From Pseudomonas canadensis (lineage in GTDB: Bacteria; Pseudomonadota; Gammaproteobacteria; Pseudomonadales; Pseudomonadaceae): 64,000 bases of DNA. How positions within the stretch are numbered: position 1 is the stretch's first letter; the number at the start of each line of letters is the position of its first letter. The notes beneath the pieces were generated by a model. It worked only from the letters and a program-made list of their open reading frames with translations, made no database searches and had not been told where the DNA came from. This document shows positions 23,092-32,240 of the stretch, piece after piece. The DNA lies in the NCBI RefSeq assembly GCF_000503215.1, contig NZ_KI628539.1, positions 248,001-312,000 on the forward strand. The letters run 5' to 3'. The position numbers and the translations under genes were made by a program.

Positions 23092-24774
23092 ATGTTGCAG
23101 ACCCGTGTTATCCCGCCCGCCGAAGGTGCGTACCAATACCCGCTGTTGATCAAACGCCTGTTGATGTCCGGCACCCGCTATGAAAAGACCCGGGAAATCG
23201 TCTACCGCGACAAACTGCGCTACACCTACCCCACCCTGATCGAGCGCGTTGCGCGTCTGGCCAATGTGCTGACTGAAGCGGGCGTGAAGGCCGGTGATAC
23301 CGTGGCGGTGATGGACTGGGACAGCCACCGTTACCTGGAATGCATGTTTGCCATCCCGATGATTGGCGCGGTGATCCATACCATCAACGTGCGCCTGTCG
23401 CCGGAACAGATCCTCTACACCATGAACCACGCCGAAGACCGCTTTGTGCTGGTCAACAGTGAGTTCGTGGGGCTTTACCAGGCAATTGCCGGGCACCTGA
23501 CCACGGTCGACAAGACCCTGCTGCTCACCGATGGCGAGTCCAAGACCGCCGAGCTGCCAAACCTGGTGGGCGAGTACGAAACACTGCTCGCCGCCGCCAG
23601 CCCGAAGTATGACTTCCAGGACTTCGACGAACACTCCGTTGCCACCACCTTCTACACCACTGGCACCACCGGTAACCCCAAGGGCGTGTATTTCACTCAC
23701 CGCCAGTTGGTGCTGCACACCATCGGTGTGGCGACCATTATGGGCAGCGTCGACAGCGTGCGGTTACTTGGCACCAATGACGTGTACATGCCGATCACGC
23801 CGATGTTCCACGTGCACGCCTGGGGCTTGCCGTATGTGGCGACCATGCTCGGCCTGAAGCAGGTCTACCCTGGCCGCTACGACCCGGAATACCTGGTGGA
23901 GCTGTGGCGCAAGGAAAAGGTCACTTTTTCCCACTGCGTACCGACCATCCTGCAAATGGTGCTCAATGCCAAGGCTGCCCAGGACGTGGATTTCGGTGGC
24001 TGGAAAATCGTCATCGGCGGCAGTGCGCTCAATCGTTCGCTGTATGAAGCCTCCAAGGCGCGTGGCATTCAGTTGACCGCCGCGTATGGCATGTCCGAGA
24101 CCGGGCCGCTGGTGTCCTGCGCCCACCTCAACGAAGAGTTGATGGCTGGCAGCGAGGATGAACGCACGACTTACCGCATCAAGGCGGGCGTGCCCGGGCC
24201 GTTGGTGGACGCCGCGATCATTGATGGCGACGGCAACTTCCTACCGGCCGACGGTGAGTCCCAGGGTGAGCTGGTGCTGCGCGCGCCATGGCTCAGCGAA
24301 GGCTATTTCAACGAGCCGCAAAAGGGCGCCGAGCTGTGGGAAGGCGGCTGGATGCACACCGGCGACGTCGCCACGCTGGATGCATTCGGCGTGATCGACA
24401 TCCGCGACCGCATCAAGGATGTGATCAAGACCGGCGGCGAGTGGATCTCGTCCCTGGCCCTCGAAGACCTGGTCAGCCGCCACCCGGCGGTACGCGAAGT
24501 AGCGGTGGTGGGCATTGCCGATCCGCAGTGGGGCGAGCGCCCGTTTGCCTTGCTGGTGGTGCGTGATGGCCATGTGATAGGGGCCCGTGAGCTCAAGGAA
24601 CACCTCAAGCCGTTCGTGGAGTTGGGCCACTTGAGTAAGTGGGCGATTCCGAGCCAGATTGCCGTTGTTACTGAAATTCCCAAGACGAGTGTAGGAAAAC
24701 TCGACAAAAAACGTATCCGTATCGACATCATCGAATGGCAGGCCAACAACAGCACCTTCCTGTCCACCCTGTGA
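23092..24774 (+). CDS. AMP-dependent fatty acid--CoA ligase (AlkK-like)
   Basis: A 560-residue adenylate-forming enzyme. The P-loop YTTGTTGNPKGVYFTH is near residue 188, the A5 motif AAYGMSETGP near 332, WMHTGDVATLD near 420, and the C-terminal catalytic lysine in TSVGKLDKKRIR near 535. It activates a carboxylic acid with ATP and CoA; the family resembles AlkK medium-chain ligases. The DUF1302/DUF1329/LuxR genes follow on the same strand after a 333-bp gap that includes a hairpin and a promoter, so a functional link is possible but not proven. Confidence 0.9.
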   Translation: MLQTRVIPPAEGAYQYPLLIKRLLMSGTRYEKTREIVYRDKLRYTYPTLIERVARLANVLTEAGVKAGDTVAVMDWDSHRYLECMFAIPMIGAVIHTINVRLSPEQILYTMNHAEDRFVLVNSEFVGLYQAIAGHLTTVDKTLLLTDGESKTAELPNLVGEYETLLAAASPKYDFQDFDEHSVATTFYTTGTTGNPKGVYFTHRQLVLHTIGVATIMGSVDSVRLLGTNDVYMPITPMFHVHAWGLPYVATMLGLKQVYPGRYDPEYLVELWRKEKVTFSHCVPTILQMVLNAKAAQDVDFGGWKIVIGGSALNRSLYEASKARGIQLTAAYGMSETGPLVSCAHLNEELMAGSEDERTTYRIKAGVPGPLVDAAIIDGDGNFLPADGESQGELVLRAPWLSEGYFNEPQKGAELWEGGWMHTGDVATLDAFGVIDIRDRIKDVIKTGGEWISSLALEDLVSRHPAVREVAVVGIADPQWGERPFALLVVRDGHVIGARELKEHLKPFVELGHLSKWAIPSQIAVVTEIPKTSVGKLDKKRIRIDIIEWQANNSTFLSTL

Positions 24775-24782
24775 CGCCCCCC

Positions 24783-24804
24783 GCCGTGCCCTTTCGGGCA
24801 CGGC
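24783..24804 (+). terminator. Hairpin downstream of the acyl-CoA ligase gene
   Basis: GCCGTGCC/GGGCACGGC is an 8-bp GC-rich stem with a CTTTC loop, directly after the ligase stop. No T tract follows, so it may be a weak terminator or an RNA-stabilising hairpin. Confidence 0.5.
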
Positions 24805-24905
24805 AATGCTCTATCTGGCGCCTTTACTTGTGATTTGCCGATTTTCAGCCATCCTTGCCGCGTCGGCCTTCGCCGACGTGGCGAAAGGGTCGTGGCAGAC
24901 GGGTC

Positions 24906-24921
24906 GGTGATGCAAATCACA
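24906..24921 (+). promoter_or_regulatory. Candidate Vfr/Crp binding site
   Basis: GGTGA-TGCAAA-TCACA has one mismatch to the TGTGA-N6-TCACA consensus. It lies 34 bases upstream of a TATAGT that could be the -10 box of the DUF1302 operon. Single-site evidence only. Confidence 0.4.
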
Positions 24922-24954
24922 CTTTAGAGGGATCAAGCACTACCCCCTGCTGGC

Positions 24955-24960
24955 TATAGT
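24955..24960 (+). promoter_or_regulatory. Possible -10 box of the DUF1302-DUF1329 operon
   Basis: TATAGT lies about 148 bases before the DUF1302 start codon, within the 333-bp gap after the ligase gene. The rest of the gap contains only the ligase hairpin, the Vfr-like site and untranslated leader; I see no gene in it. No clear -35 was found, compatible with an activator-dependent promoter. Confidence 0.35.
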
Positions 24961-25107
24961 CCCTTCCAGAGTTTTTCACGGATGTTCCGCTTCGGGCCAT
25001 GGAGGCTCGGCTGCCGAGCGGCATTGGAATCGTTGTATTCCGGCCGTTACACGCATCACAGAAAGAACTCACTGCCATAACAATAAAATGCACATGGAGT
25101 AGCGTCG

Positions 25108-26946
25108 ATGACCTCAGTAAACCAGTTCTGGCGCCGGGCAAGACTGCCCCTGGCCGTCAGTCTCGCTTCTACGCTCGCCGGGCCCGCATTCGGCGTCAGT
25201 TTCAATATCGGTGAAATCGAAGGGAGCTTTGACTCGTCGCTTTCCGTGGGGGCGAGCTGGTCAACAGCCAAGCCCAACAGCGATCTGATCGGCGTCAACA
25301 ACGGTGGCAAGGGCCTGTCCCAGACCTCCGATGACGGTCACTTGAACTTCAAGCGTGGGGAGACCTTCTCGAAGATTTTCAAGGGCATTCATGACCTGGA
25401 ACTGAAGTATGGCGATACCGGTGTGTTTGTGCGGGGCAAGTACTGGTATGACTTTGAGCTCAAAGACGAAAGCCGTCCCTTCAAGGACATCAGTGACAAC
25501 AACCGTAAAGAAGGCGCCAAGTCCTCTGGCGGGCAGATTCTCGATGCGTTCATCTACCACAACTACAACATTGCCGATTTGCCAGGATCGGTGCGGTTCG
25601 GCAAGCAGGTAGTAAGCTGGGGTGAAAGTACCTTCATCGGCGGCGGTATCAACTCCATCAACCCGATCGACGTGTCTGCGTTCCGTCGTCCCGGCGCCGA
25701 GATCAAGGAAGGCTTGATCCCGGTCAACATGTTCTATGTGTCGCAGACCTTGACCGATAATCTCTCGGCCGAAGCGTTCTATCAGCTTGAGTGGGACCAG
25801 ACGGTTACCGATAACTGCGGCACGTTCTTCTCCCAGCCCGATGTGATTTCTGACGGTTGCACTGATAATCTGCGCGTGCTGAACAGCCGTCGCACCTTGA
25901 CTCCAGCCCAACAGGCGGGTCTGAGAGCGTTTGGTGTGGACGTTAACAATGAGGGCGTCCTGGTTCGTCGTGGTCCGGACCGTGACGCTCGTGACAGCGG
26001 CCAGTTCGGCGCTGCATTTCATTACAACTATGAGCCGCTGGACACAGAGTTCGGTGCTTATTTCATGAACTACCACAGCCGGGCGCCGATCTTTAGTGCA
26101 CAAGGCGCGCGACCCCCTGTTTATGCAACGAATAACCCGCTGATTGTCGCAGGCAACTCCAACTACTTCGTCGAGTATCCGGAAGATATCCGCCTCTACG
26201 GATTGAGCTTCTCCACCACGCTGCCTACTGGCACTGCCTGGAGTGGCGAGTTGAGCTATCGGCCGAATGCGCCTGTGCAACTGAGCACGACCGACATTCT
26301 TTTCGCGGGTGTCACGCCGATTCCTGGTTACGGCAACGCGTCGGTGCTCAAAGGCAAACCCGGCCAGGACCTGCATGGCTACAACCGCAAGGAAGTCACC
26401 CAGTTCCAAACCACCTTCACGCACTTCTTCGATCAAGTCATGGGCGCCAGCCGCTTGACCACTGTTGGTGAAATCGGCGTTACCCACGTCGGTGGGCTGG
26501 AAAGTAAATCCGAGGCACGTTATGGCCGTGACCCAGTCTTTGGTCCGGGTTCGTTACCTGGGGGGTTCTGCAACGCGCTCAACAACTCCACAGCACAAGG
26601 CGGTGGTTTGCCTAATGCCGCCAGCCTGAATACCAACTGCAACAACGACGGTTACACCACCGCCACCTCCTGGGGCTACCGCGCTCGCGCCATCTGGGAA
26701 TACCCGGACGTGTTCGCAGGCGTCAACCTCAAGCCAAACGTGGCGTGGTCCCACGACGTCAAAGGTTACTCGCCAGGCCCTGGCGGTAACTTCGAAGAAG
26801 GTCGCAAGGCGGTCAGCCTGGGCCTGGATGCCGAGTACCAGAACACCTACACCGCCAGCCTGGCCTACACCAACTTCTTTGGTGGCAAGTTCAGTACGGT
26901 GGATGACCGCGACTTCGTCGCTTTGAGCTTCGGCGCCAACTTCTAA
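25108..26946 (+). CDS. DUF1302 outer-membrane protein
   Basis: A 612-residue exported protein. A signal peptide is present (basic RR, hydrophobic LPLAVSLASTLAGPAFG). The mature part is rich in alternating, aromatic beta-strand segments and ends LSFGANF, an outer-membrane-like terminus with a C-terminal Phe. The DUF1302 pattern KQVVSWGESTFIGGGINSINPIDVSAFRRPGAEIKEGLIPV is clear. Two Cys pairs in likely surface loops (NCGTFFSQPDVISDGC; GGFCNALNN...TNCNNDG) may form disulfides. Family members occur with DUF1329 proteins in hydrophobic-compound catabolism, but the transported compound is unknown. Confidence 0.88.
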   Translation: MTSVNQFWRRARLPLAVSLASTLAGPAFGVSFNIGEIEGSFDSSLSVGASWSTAKPNSDLIGVNNGGKGLSQTSDDGHLNFKRGETFSKIFKGIHDLELKYGDTGVFVRGKYWYDFELKDESRPFKDISDNNRKEGAKSSGGQILDAFIYHNYNIADLPGSVRFGKQVVSWGESTFIGGGINSINPIDVSAFRRPGAEIKEGLIPVNMFYVSQTLTDNLSAEAFYQLEWDQTVTDNCGTFFSQPDVISDGCTDNLRVLNSRRTLTPAQQAGLRAFGVDVNNEGVLVRRGPDRDARDSGQFGAAFHYNYEPLDTEFGAYFMNYHSRAPIFSAQGARPPVYATNNPLIVAGNSNYFVEYPEDIRLYGLSFSTTLPTGTAWSGELSYRPNAPVQLSTTDILFAGVTPIPGYGNASVLKGKPGQDLHGYNRKEVTQFQTTFTHFFDQVMGASRLTTVGEIGVTHVGGLESKSEARYGRDPVFGPGSLPGGFCNALNNSTAQGGGLPNAASLNTNCNNDGYTTATSWGYRARAIWEYPDVFAGVNLKPNVAWSHDVKGYSPGPGGNFEEGRKAVSLGLDAEYQNTYTASLAYTNFFGGKFSTVDDRDFVALSFGANF

Positions 26947-26974
26947 GCACACTGCATTTCAGGAAGACCAGAAC

Positions 26975-28339
26975 ATGAAAATAACCAAAAGTCTGTTGCA
27001 CGTGGGTGTGCTTGGGCTGTCGATCCTGGCGAGCAATGTCATGGCGGCAGTGTCGGCGGATGAAGCCGCCAAGCTGGGCACGACCCTGACGCCGATGGGC
27101 GCCGAAATGGCCGGCAACGCGGCGGGTACTATTCCAAAATGGTCGCCGCTGCCCACCAACGCTGGCGCTGTTGACGCCCGTGGATTCCTGGCCAACCCAT
27201 ACGCCACTGAACAACCGCAATTCACCATCACCGCGGCGAACGTCGAGCAGTACAAGGACAAGCTGGCGCCGGGGCAGTACGCGATGTTCAAGCGTTACCC
27301 GGAGACCTTCAAAATGCCGGTCTACCCTACCCATCGCGGCGCCACGGTGCCAGCGGATGTGTTTGCGGCCATCAAGAAGAACGCCACCACCACCAACCTG
27401 GTGTCTGGTGGCAACGGCCTGGAAAACTTCGAAACCGCCGTACCGTTCCCGATTCCAAAAAGCGGCGTGGAAGTGATCTGGAACCACATCACTCGTTATC
27501 GCGGTGGCAGCGTGACCCGCCTGGTGACCCAGGCCACACCGCAAACCAATGGCTCTTACAGCCTGGTGTACTTCCGCGACCAGTTCGTATTTCGCGACAA
27601 GATGAAAGACTTCGACCCGAAAAATCCGGGCAACGTGCTGTTCTACTTCAAGCAGCAAGTGACTGCGCCGGCACGTCTGGCCGGTGGTGTGCTGCTGGTG
27701 CACGAAACCCTGGACCAGGTGAAGGAACCGCGTTCGGCGTGGGTCTACAACGCCGGCCAGCGTCGTGTGCGCCGCGCGCCACAAGTGTCCTATGACGGAC
27801 CAGGCACCGCAGCCGATGGCCTGCGTACCTCCGACAACCTCGATATGTACAACGGTGCTCCGGATCGCTACGACTGGAAGCTGGAGGGCAAGAAAGAAAT
27901 CTACATCGCCTCCAACAGCTACAAGATCGATGATCCGAAGCTCAAATACGCCGACATCATCAAGGCTGGCCACATCAACCAGGACCTGACCCGCTACGAG
28001 CTGCGCCGCGTCTGGCATGTGGTCGCCACCTTGAAGGAAGGCCAGCGCCACATCTATGCCAAGCGTGACTTCTTCATTGACGAAGACACCTGGCAAGCAG
28101 CGGTCATCGATCACTACGACGGTCGTGGCCAACTGTGGCGCGTGGCGGAAGCCCATGCCGAGAACTACTACGACAAGCAAGTGCCGTGGTACGCCCTGGA
28201 AACCCTCTACGACCTGCAGTCCGGCCGCTACCTGGCGCTGGGCATGAAGAACGAAGAGAAGCAGGCGTATGACTTTGGCTTCACCGCCACCACCAGCGAC
28301 TTCACCCCGGCGGCGTTGCGCCAGGATGGTGTTCGCTAA
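26975..28339 (+). CDS. DUF1329 periplasmic lipid-transfer-like protein
   Basis: A 454-residue protein with a signal peptide (LLHVGVLGLSILASNVMA) and the DUF1329 fold, related to the LolA/LolB-type lipoprotein-binding barrel. It starts 28 bases after the DUF1302 stop in the same operon. Segments typical of the family are VSADEAAKLGTTLTPMGAE, YPETFKMPVYPTHRGATVP and KYADIIKAGHINQDLTRYELRRVWHV. Role is inferred: with DUF1302 it may carry a hydrophobic substrate across the periplasm. Confidence 0.88.
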   Translation: MKITKSLLHVGVLGLSILASNVMAAVSADEAAKLGTTLTPMGAEMAGNAAGTIPKWSPLPTNAGAVDARGFLANPYATEQPQFTITAANVEQYKDKLAPGQYAMFKRYPETFKMPVYPTHRGATVPADVFAAIKKNATTTNLVSGGNGLENFETAVPFPIPKSGVEVIWNHITRYRGGSVTRLVTQATPQTNGSYSLVYFRDQFVFRDKMKDFDPKNPGNVLFYFKQQVTAPARLAGGVLLVHETLDQVKEPRSAWVYNAGQRRVRRAPQVSYDGPGTAADGLRTSDNLDMYNGAPDRYDWKLEGKKEIYIASNSYKIDDPKLKYADIIKAGHINQDLTRYELRRVWHVVATLKEGQRHIYAKRDFFIDEDTWQAAVIDHYDGRGQLWRVAEAHAENYYDKQVPWYALETLYDLQSGRYLALGMKNEEKQAYDFGFTATTSDFTPAALRQDGVR

Positions 28340-28370
28340 CCCCAAGCCCCCCAATCTGGGAGCCGCCCCC

Positions 28371-28458
28371 CTGTAGGAGCTGGCTTGCCAGCGATAGCAT
28401 CCCCTTGGTGTAACAGACACACCGAGGTGCCTGCATCGCCAGCAAGTCGGCTCCTACT
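28371..28458. repeat. REPIN between DUF1329 and LuxR genes
   Basis: A GTAGGAGCTGGCTTGCCAGCG-type arm (28372-28400) is matched, with a few differences, by an inverted arm at 28431-28457. T6 follows the right arm, so it can terminate the DUF1302-DUF1329 transcript. This is the same REP family as near 19.4 and 59.7 kb. Confidence 0.75.
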
Positions 28459-28588
28459 TTTTTGTGGTGAGATTTTTTGTCGCAGTTCTTTTCAGGCAAA
28501 TGTTGCAAAGATCTACAAACCCGCCGCTTTTACCGCTAGTCTGCGGACATCTGCAATGCCGACAACAGCCTTCTACAAGAGCCCGGCG

Positions 28589-31318
28589 ATGACTGATCTG
28601 TCCCGAATCCAAGGGCCTGCCAGTGCGGTAATCCCGACCCTGGAAGGTCGCTTCTACAGGCCACCGCTGCCTGACGGCTATGTGCTGCGCCCGCGCCTGT
28701 GCGAACGCCTGAGCGCCGGGCTGGAAGGGCGGTTGCTGCTGGTCAGCGCACCGGCTGGGTTTGGCAAGAGTTCGTTGGCGGTGGAGTTCTGCCAGAGCCT
28801 GCCGGCCCATTGGCAAAGCCTATGGCTGGGCCTCAGCCCACGGGATAACGACCCCGGGCGTTTCCTCGAACGCCTGCTCGACGGCTTGCAGCAATTTTTC
28901 CCGCAACTTGGCGCCCAATCCCTGGGCCTGCTGAAAATGCGCCAGCGTCACCAGCCCTTTGCCTTTGAAGAATGGCTCGATGGCCTGCTCGACGAGCTGG
29001 CTGTGCACCTGTCCGCCCGTGCGCCGCTGTTGCTGGTGCTGGATGATTACCATCTGGCCCAGGGGCCGGTGCTCGACCGTTGCCTGCAGTTTTTCCTCAA
29101 TCATTTGCCTGATGGCCTGGTGGTATTGGTCACCAGCCGCCAGCGCCCGGACTGGCATCTGGCGCGACTGCGATTGTCGCGTCATCTGCTGGAGCTGCAC
29201 GAACAGGACTTGCGCCTGACGCACGACGAATCACTGGCAGTGCTGGATCGCCACAGCAACTCATTGCGTGGCGAAGCGCTGGATAACCTGATCCGTCGCA
29301 GCGAAGGCTGGGTTGCCGGCCTGCGCTTCTGGCTGTTGGCCGCCTCCGAGGCCGGCAGCGACGGCGCCTTGCCGCAAAGCCTGCACGGCGGCGAAGGGCT
29401 GATTCGCGATTACCTGCTGGAAGAAGTCATCGACTGCCTGCCGACCGAAGTGCAGGCGTTTTTGTACGACACCGCTCCTCAGGACCGATTTTGCAGCGAA
29501 CTCTGCGACGCGGTGCGTGAAGCCCACGACAGTGCCGAAATCTTGCGTTACCTGCAGGCGCACCAAGTGTTCTTGGTGCCGCTGGACGAGCAGGGGCATT
29601 GGTACCGTTATCACCATCTTTTTTCGGACTTGCTGCGCACGCGTCGTGCCAGCAGCAATGTGCTGCCGGCTGCCAGCCTGCACCTGCGCGCGTGCCGCTG
29701 GTTCAATGCCCAAGGCTTGATCGATGAAGCGGTGGAGCAGGCGTTGCGCGCCGGTCATCTGGATGTGGCTGCGAATCTGGTACAAAACCTTTCCGAAGAA
29801 CAGCTGCTGGCCGAGCAGAACGTAGGCATGTTGCTGCGCTGGAAAATGGACTTGCCTGACAGCCTGCTGATCAGCACGCCGCGCTTGATCGTGCTCTACA
29901 GCTGGGCTTTGGGCCTGGCCTGCCAGTTGGATGCGGCAGAAGAGCTGTCCAGCTACCTCAGCCGCTTCCTGCCGGCACCGTCGGCCACCGCGCAGAAATC
30001 GATGTTGGCCCAGTGGCTGGCTCTGAGCGGGATTATCGCCCGTGGTCGGGGCGATCGCGAGCTGACCCAGCGCTATTGCAGCGAAGCGTTGGAAAGCTTG
30101 CCGCAACGGCGTTACGGCCAGCGGTTGATGTGCTTGTCGACCCTGTCCAACCTGGCCATTGTCGATGCCGACCTCTGGCGTGCGCGAGGCCTGAACCGCG
30201 AATCCCTGGAGCTGGCGCAGCGCGTCGGCAATCCCTTGTTCGAAGCCCTGGCCCATTACGACCGTGCGCGAGTATTGCAGGCGCGCGGTGAAATCCTGCG
30301 TTCCCTGGACGAAGTGCGCCAAGGCCTGCAACGCCTGCACGGCTTGGCGCCGCAGCGCTTGTATGCGGTGCGTGCGCGTTTATCGCTCTACGAGGGTTTT
30401 TTGTTGCTGGTGCGGCTCCAGCCCGAAGCCGGGCTCGCCCGTTTGCGCGCCGGTCTTGCTGAAGCGAGGGCTTGCCGCGACATCAGTGTGTTGATCGGCC
30501 ATTGCGTGATCGCCAATTTCGAAGGGCGCCGCGGTGACTTTGGTGCAGCCTTCGCCGAACTCTCCGAGGCTGAGCGGCTGATGCATATCTGGGATGTGCC
30601 GCCGATCTACTACCTGGCAATGATCACCCTGATCAAGTGCGAGCTGTGGCTGGCCCAGGGCCGAACCGACTTGGCTGACGCCTGGTTGACGCGTCTGGGG
30701 CAAACCTACAATGGCGAACACGCCGCCGCCGCGCCGGAGTTCCACCCACACCTGCCGCAGCACATCGGGCTTCAACAGGCTGCGTTGGACGCGACTCGCC
30801 ACCAACCGGCGGCGGCGTTGCAACGTCTCGAAGAGTTGGCAATACAGGCTCATAACAGTGGGCGTCAGATGATCGCGCTGATGGCCCTGACCCAGCGGGT
30901 GCAACTGTTGCTGGGGGAGGGGCAGGAGGCAAAGGCGCGTCCAGTGTTTGCCCAAGCCCTTGAGGCCGGGGCAGGTGGCGCGTTGCAACCCTTCGAACGA
31001 TTGCTGGAAACCCACCCGGACTGGATGCGCGAGCAGCTTGCCAAAGATCCCCATGGGCTGCTGAGCCAGAGCCTGCTGGCGCTGTTACCGGCGGTTGCAG
31101 CGGTGGAGGCAGCTTCGACTCATGAGGCATTGAGCGCCCGAGAGCTGGCGGTGCTGCAATTGATCGCTCAGGGTTGCTCCAATCAGGAGATCAGCAACCG
31201 GTTGTTTATCTCACTGCACACGGTCAAGACTCACGCGAGCCATATCAACAGCAAGCTGGGTGTGGAGCGTCGTACCCAGGCGGTGGCGCGGGCGCAGGAA
31301 CTGAGGTTGATCGGCTAG
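28589..31318 (+). CDS. MalT-like LuxR-family transcriptional regulator (STAND ATPase)
   Basis: A 909-residue signal-transducing ATPase with DNA-binding domain. The Walker A motif APAGFGKSS is at residues 54-62, Walker B LLLVLDDYHL near 150, followed by a winged-helix region and a long helical-repeat sensor domain. The last 65 residues are a GerE helix-turn-helix (LSARELAVLQLIAQGCSNQEISNRLF, then LHTVKTHASHINSKLGV). It is placed to control the DUF1302/DUF1329 operon upstream. ATG 28589 is chosen; an in-frame ATG at 28556 is possible. Confidence 0.88.
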   Translation: MTDLSRIQGPASAVIPTLEGRFYRPPLPDGYVLRPRLCERLSAGLEGRLLLVSAPAGFGKSSLAVEFCQSLPAHWQSLWLGLSPRDNDPGRFLERLLDGLQQFFPQLGAQSLGLLKMRQRHQPFAFEEWLDGLLDELAVHLSARAPLLLVLDDYHLAQGPVLDRCLQFFLNHLPDGLVVLVTSRQRPDWHLARLRLSRHLLELHEQDLRLTHDESLAVLDRHSNSLRGEALDNLIRRSEGWVAGLRFWLLAASEAGSDGALPQSLHGGEGLIRDYLLEEVIDCLPTEVQAFLYDTAPQDRFCSELCDAVREAHDSAEILRYLQAHQVFLVPLDEQGHWYRYHHLFSDLLRTRRASSNVLPAASLHLRACRWFNAQGLIDEAVEQALRAGHLDVAANLVQNLSEEQLLAEQNVGMLLRWKMDLPDSLLISTPRLIVLYSWALGLACQLDAAEELSSYLSRFLPAPSATAQKSMLAQWLALSGIIARGRGDRELTQRYCSEALESLPQRRYGQRLMCLSTLSNLAIVDADLWRARGLNRESLELAQRVGNPLFEALAHYDRARVLQARGEILRSLDEVRQGLQRLHGLAPQRLYAVRARLSLYEGFLLLVRLQPEAGLARLRAGLAEARACRDISVLIGHCVIANFEGRRGDFGAAFAELSEAERLMHIWDVPPIYYLAMITLIKCELWLAQGRTDLADAWLTRLGQTYNGEHAAAAPEFHPHLPQHIGLQQAALDATRHQPAAALQRLEELAIQAHNSGRQMIALMALTQRVQLLLGEGQEAKARPVFAQALEAGAGGALQPFERLLETHPDWMREQLAKDPHGLLSQSLLALLPAVAAVEAASTHEALSARELAVLQLIAQGCSNQEISNRLFISLHTVKTHASHINSKLGVERRTQAVARAQELRLIG

Positions 31319-31403
31319 GGACGCCCCAGTCTGTTTTAATGGCGCAATTATTCTGGTGATATTCGCCCGGAATCGACATTTCATTTGCACGACAGGACCC
31401 CGA

Positions 31404-32048
31404 ATGGAAACCGCCAAGCCGACCCTTATCCGTGAAACCTTCCCCGTCGGCCCCTTGCAGTGCAACTGCACCATCATCGGCGACCCCATCAGCAAAAAGG
31501 CCATCGTGGTCGACCCAGGCGGCAACCATGAGCTGATCCTGGCGCGGCTCGATGCCCTGGGATTGAAAGTGGTGAGCATCATCCACACCCATGCCCATCT
31601 GGATCACTTCCTGGCGTCCGGCCAGTTGAAGGAGAAGACCGGTGCCACCTTGCACCTGCACAAAGAAGATCAATTCCTTTGGGACAATCTGGAAATGCAA
31701 TGCCAGATGTTTCGCGTGCCCTATATCCCTGTGCCTTCGCCGGACCGTTGGCTGGAACATGATGAAGAGTTGGCCTGCGGCTGTGGCGTGGCGTTGCACA
31801 CACCCGGTCACACTCCGGGGTCGATGAGCTTCTGGTTTGCTGATGCCAAGCTGCTGATTGCCGGCGACACACTGTTCCGTCGCGGTATCGGGCGCACCGA
31901 TTTGTGGGGCGGCGACCAGGCGACCATCGTGCGCTCGATCAAGCAGCGCCTGTACACCCTGGACGAGGGCGCGACGGTGGTGACCGGTCACGGGCCGGAT
32001 ACCCGGCTGGGCGATGAAATGCGCGAGAATCCTTTCGTGCGGGCGTGA
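31404..32048 (+). CDS. MBL-fold metallo-hydrolase (glyoxalase II-like)
   Basis: A 214-residue metallo-beta-lactamase-fold hydrolase with the metal motif HAHLDH (His63, His65, Asp67, His68), downstream LHTPGHTPGSMSF and AGDTLFRRGIGRTDL, and a terminal GHGPDT. It is like the YcbL/GloB branch that hydrolyses thioesters such as lactoylglutathione, but the C-terminal recognition domain of true GloB is absent. CAGGA precedes ATG 31404. It stands alone after the LuxR gene. Confidence 0.9.
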   Translation: METAKPTLIRETFPVGPLQCNCTIIGDPISKKAIVVDPGGNHELILARLDALGLKVVSIIHTHAHLDHFLASGQLKEKTGATLHLHKEDQFLWDNLEMQCQMFRVPYIPVPSPDRWLEHDEELACGCGVALHTPGHTPGSMSFWFADAKLLIAGDTLFRRGIGRTDLWGGDQATIVRSIKQRLYTLDEGATVVTGHGPDTRLGDEMRENPFVRA

Positions 32049-32240
32049 AGGAATAATTGCCGGGCAGAACGCGTTCTATTTCAGGTAAACCTTGTAGCAA
32101 AAACTCAGGTCGTGTTCAGGATGCGTCTGCTACGGTTTCTGTAGCCACGGAATTTTTACCGTTTGTCGCGTTCCAAACTCGGCACAGGTCCATTGCCAAT
32201 GTCCTTTGCACCATAGAATGCAAACGTAGGAGCTCCCTTC

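Noticed and set aside
26891..28420. 509-codon minus-strand open frame opposite DUF1329
   Set aside because: Antisense to a family-supported gene, with no translation signal.
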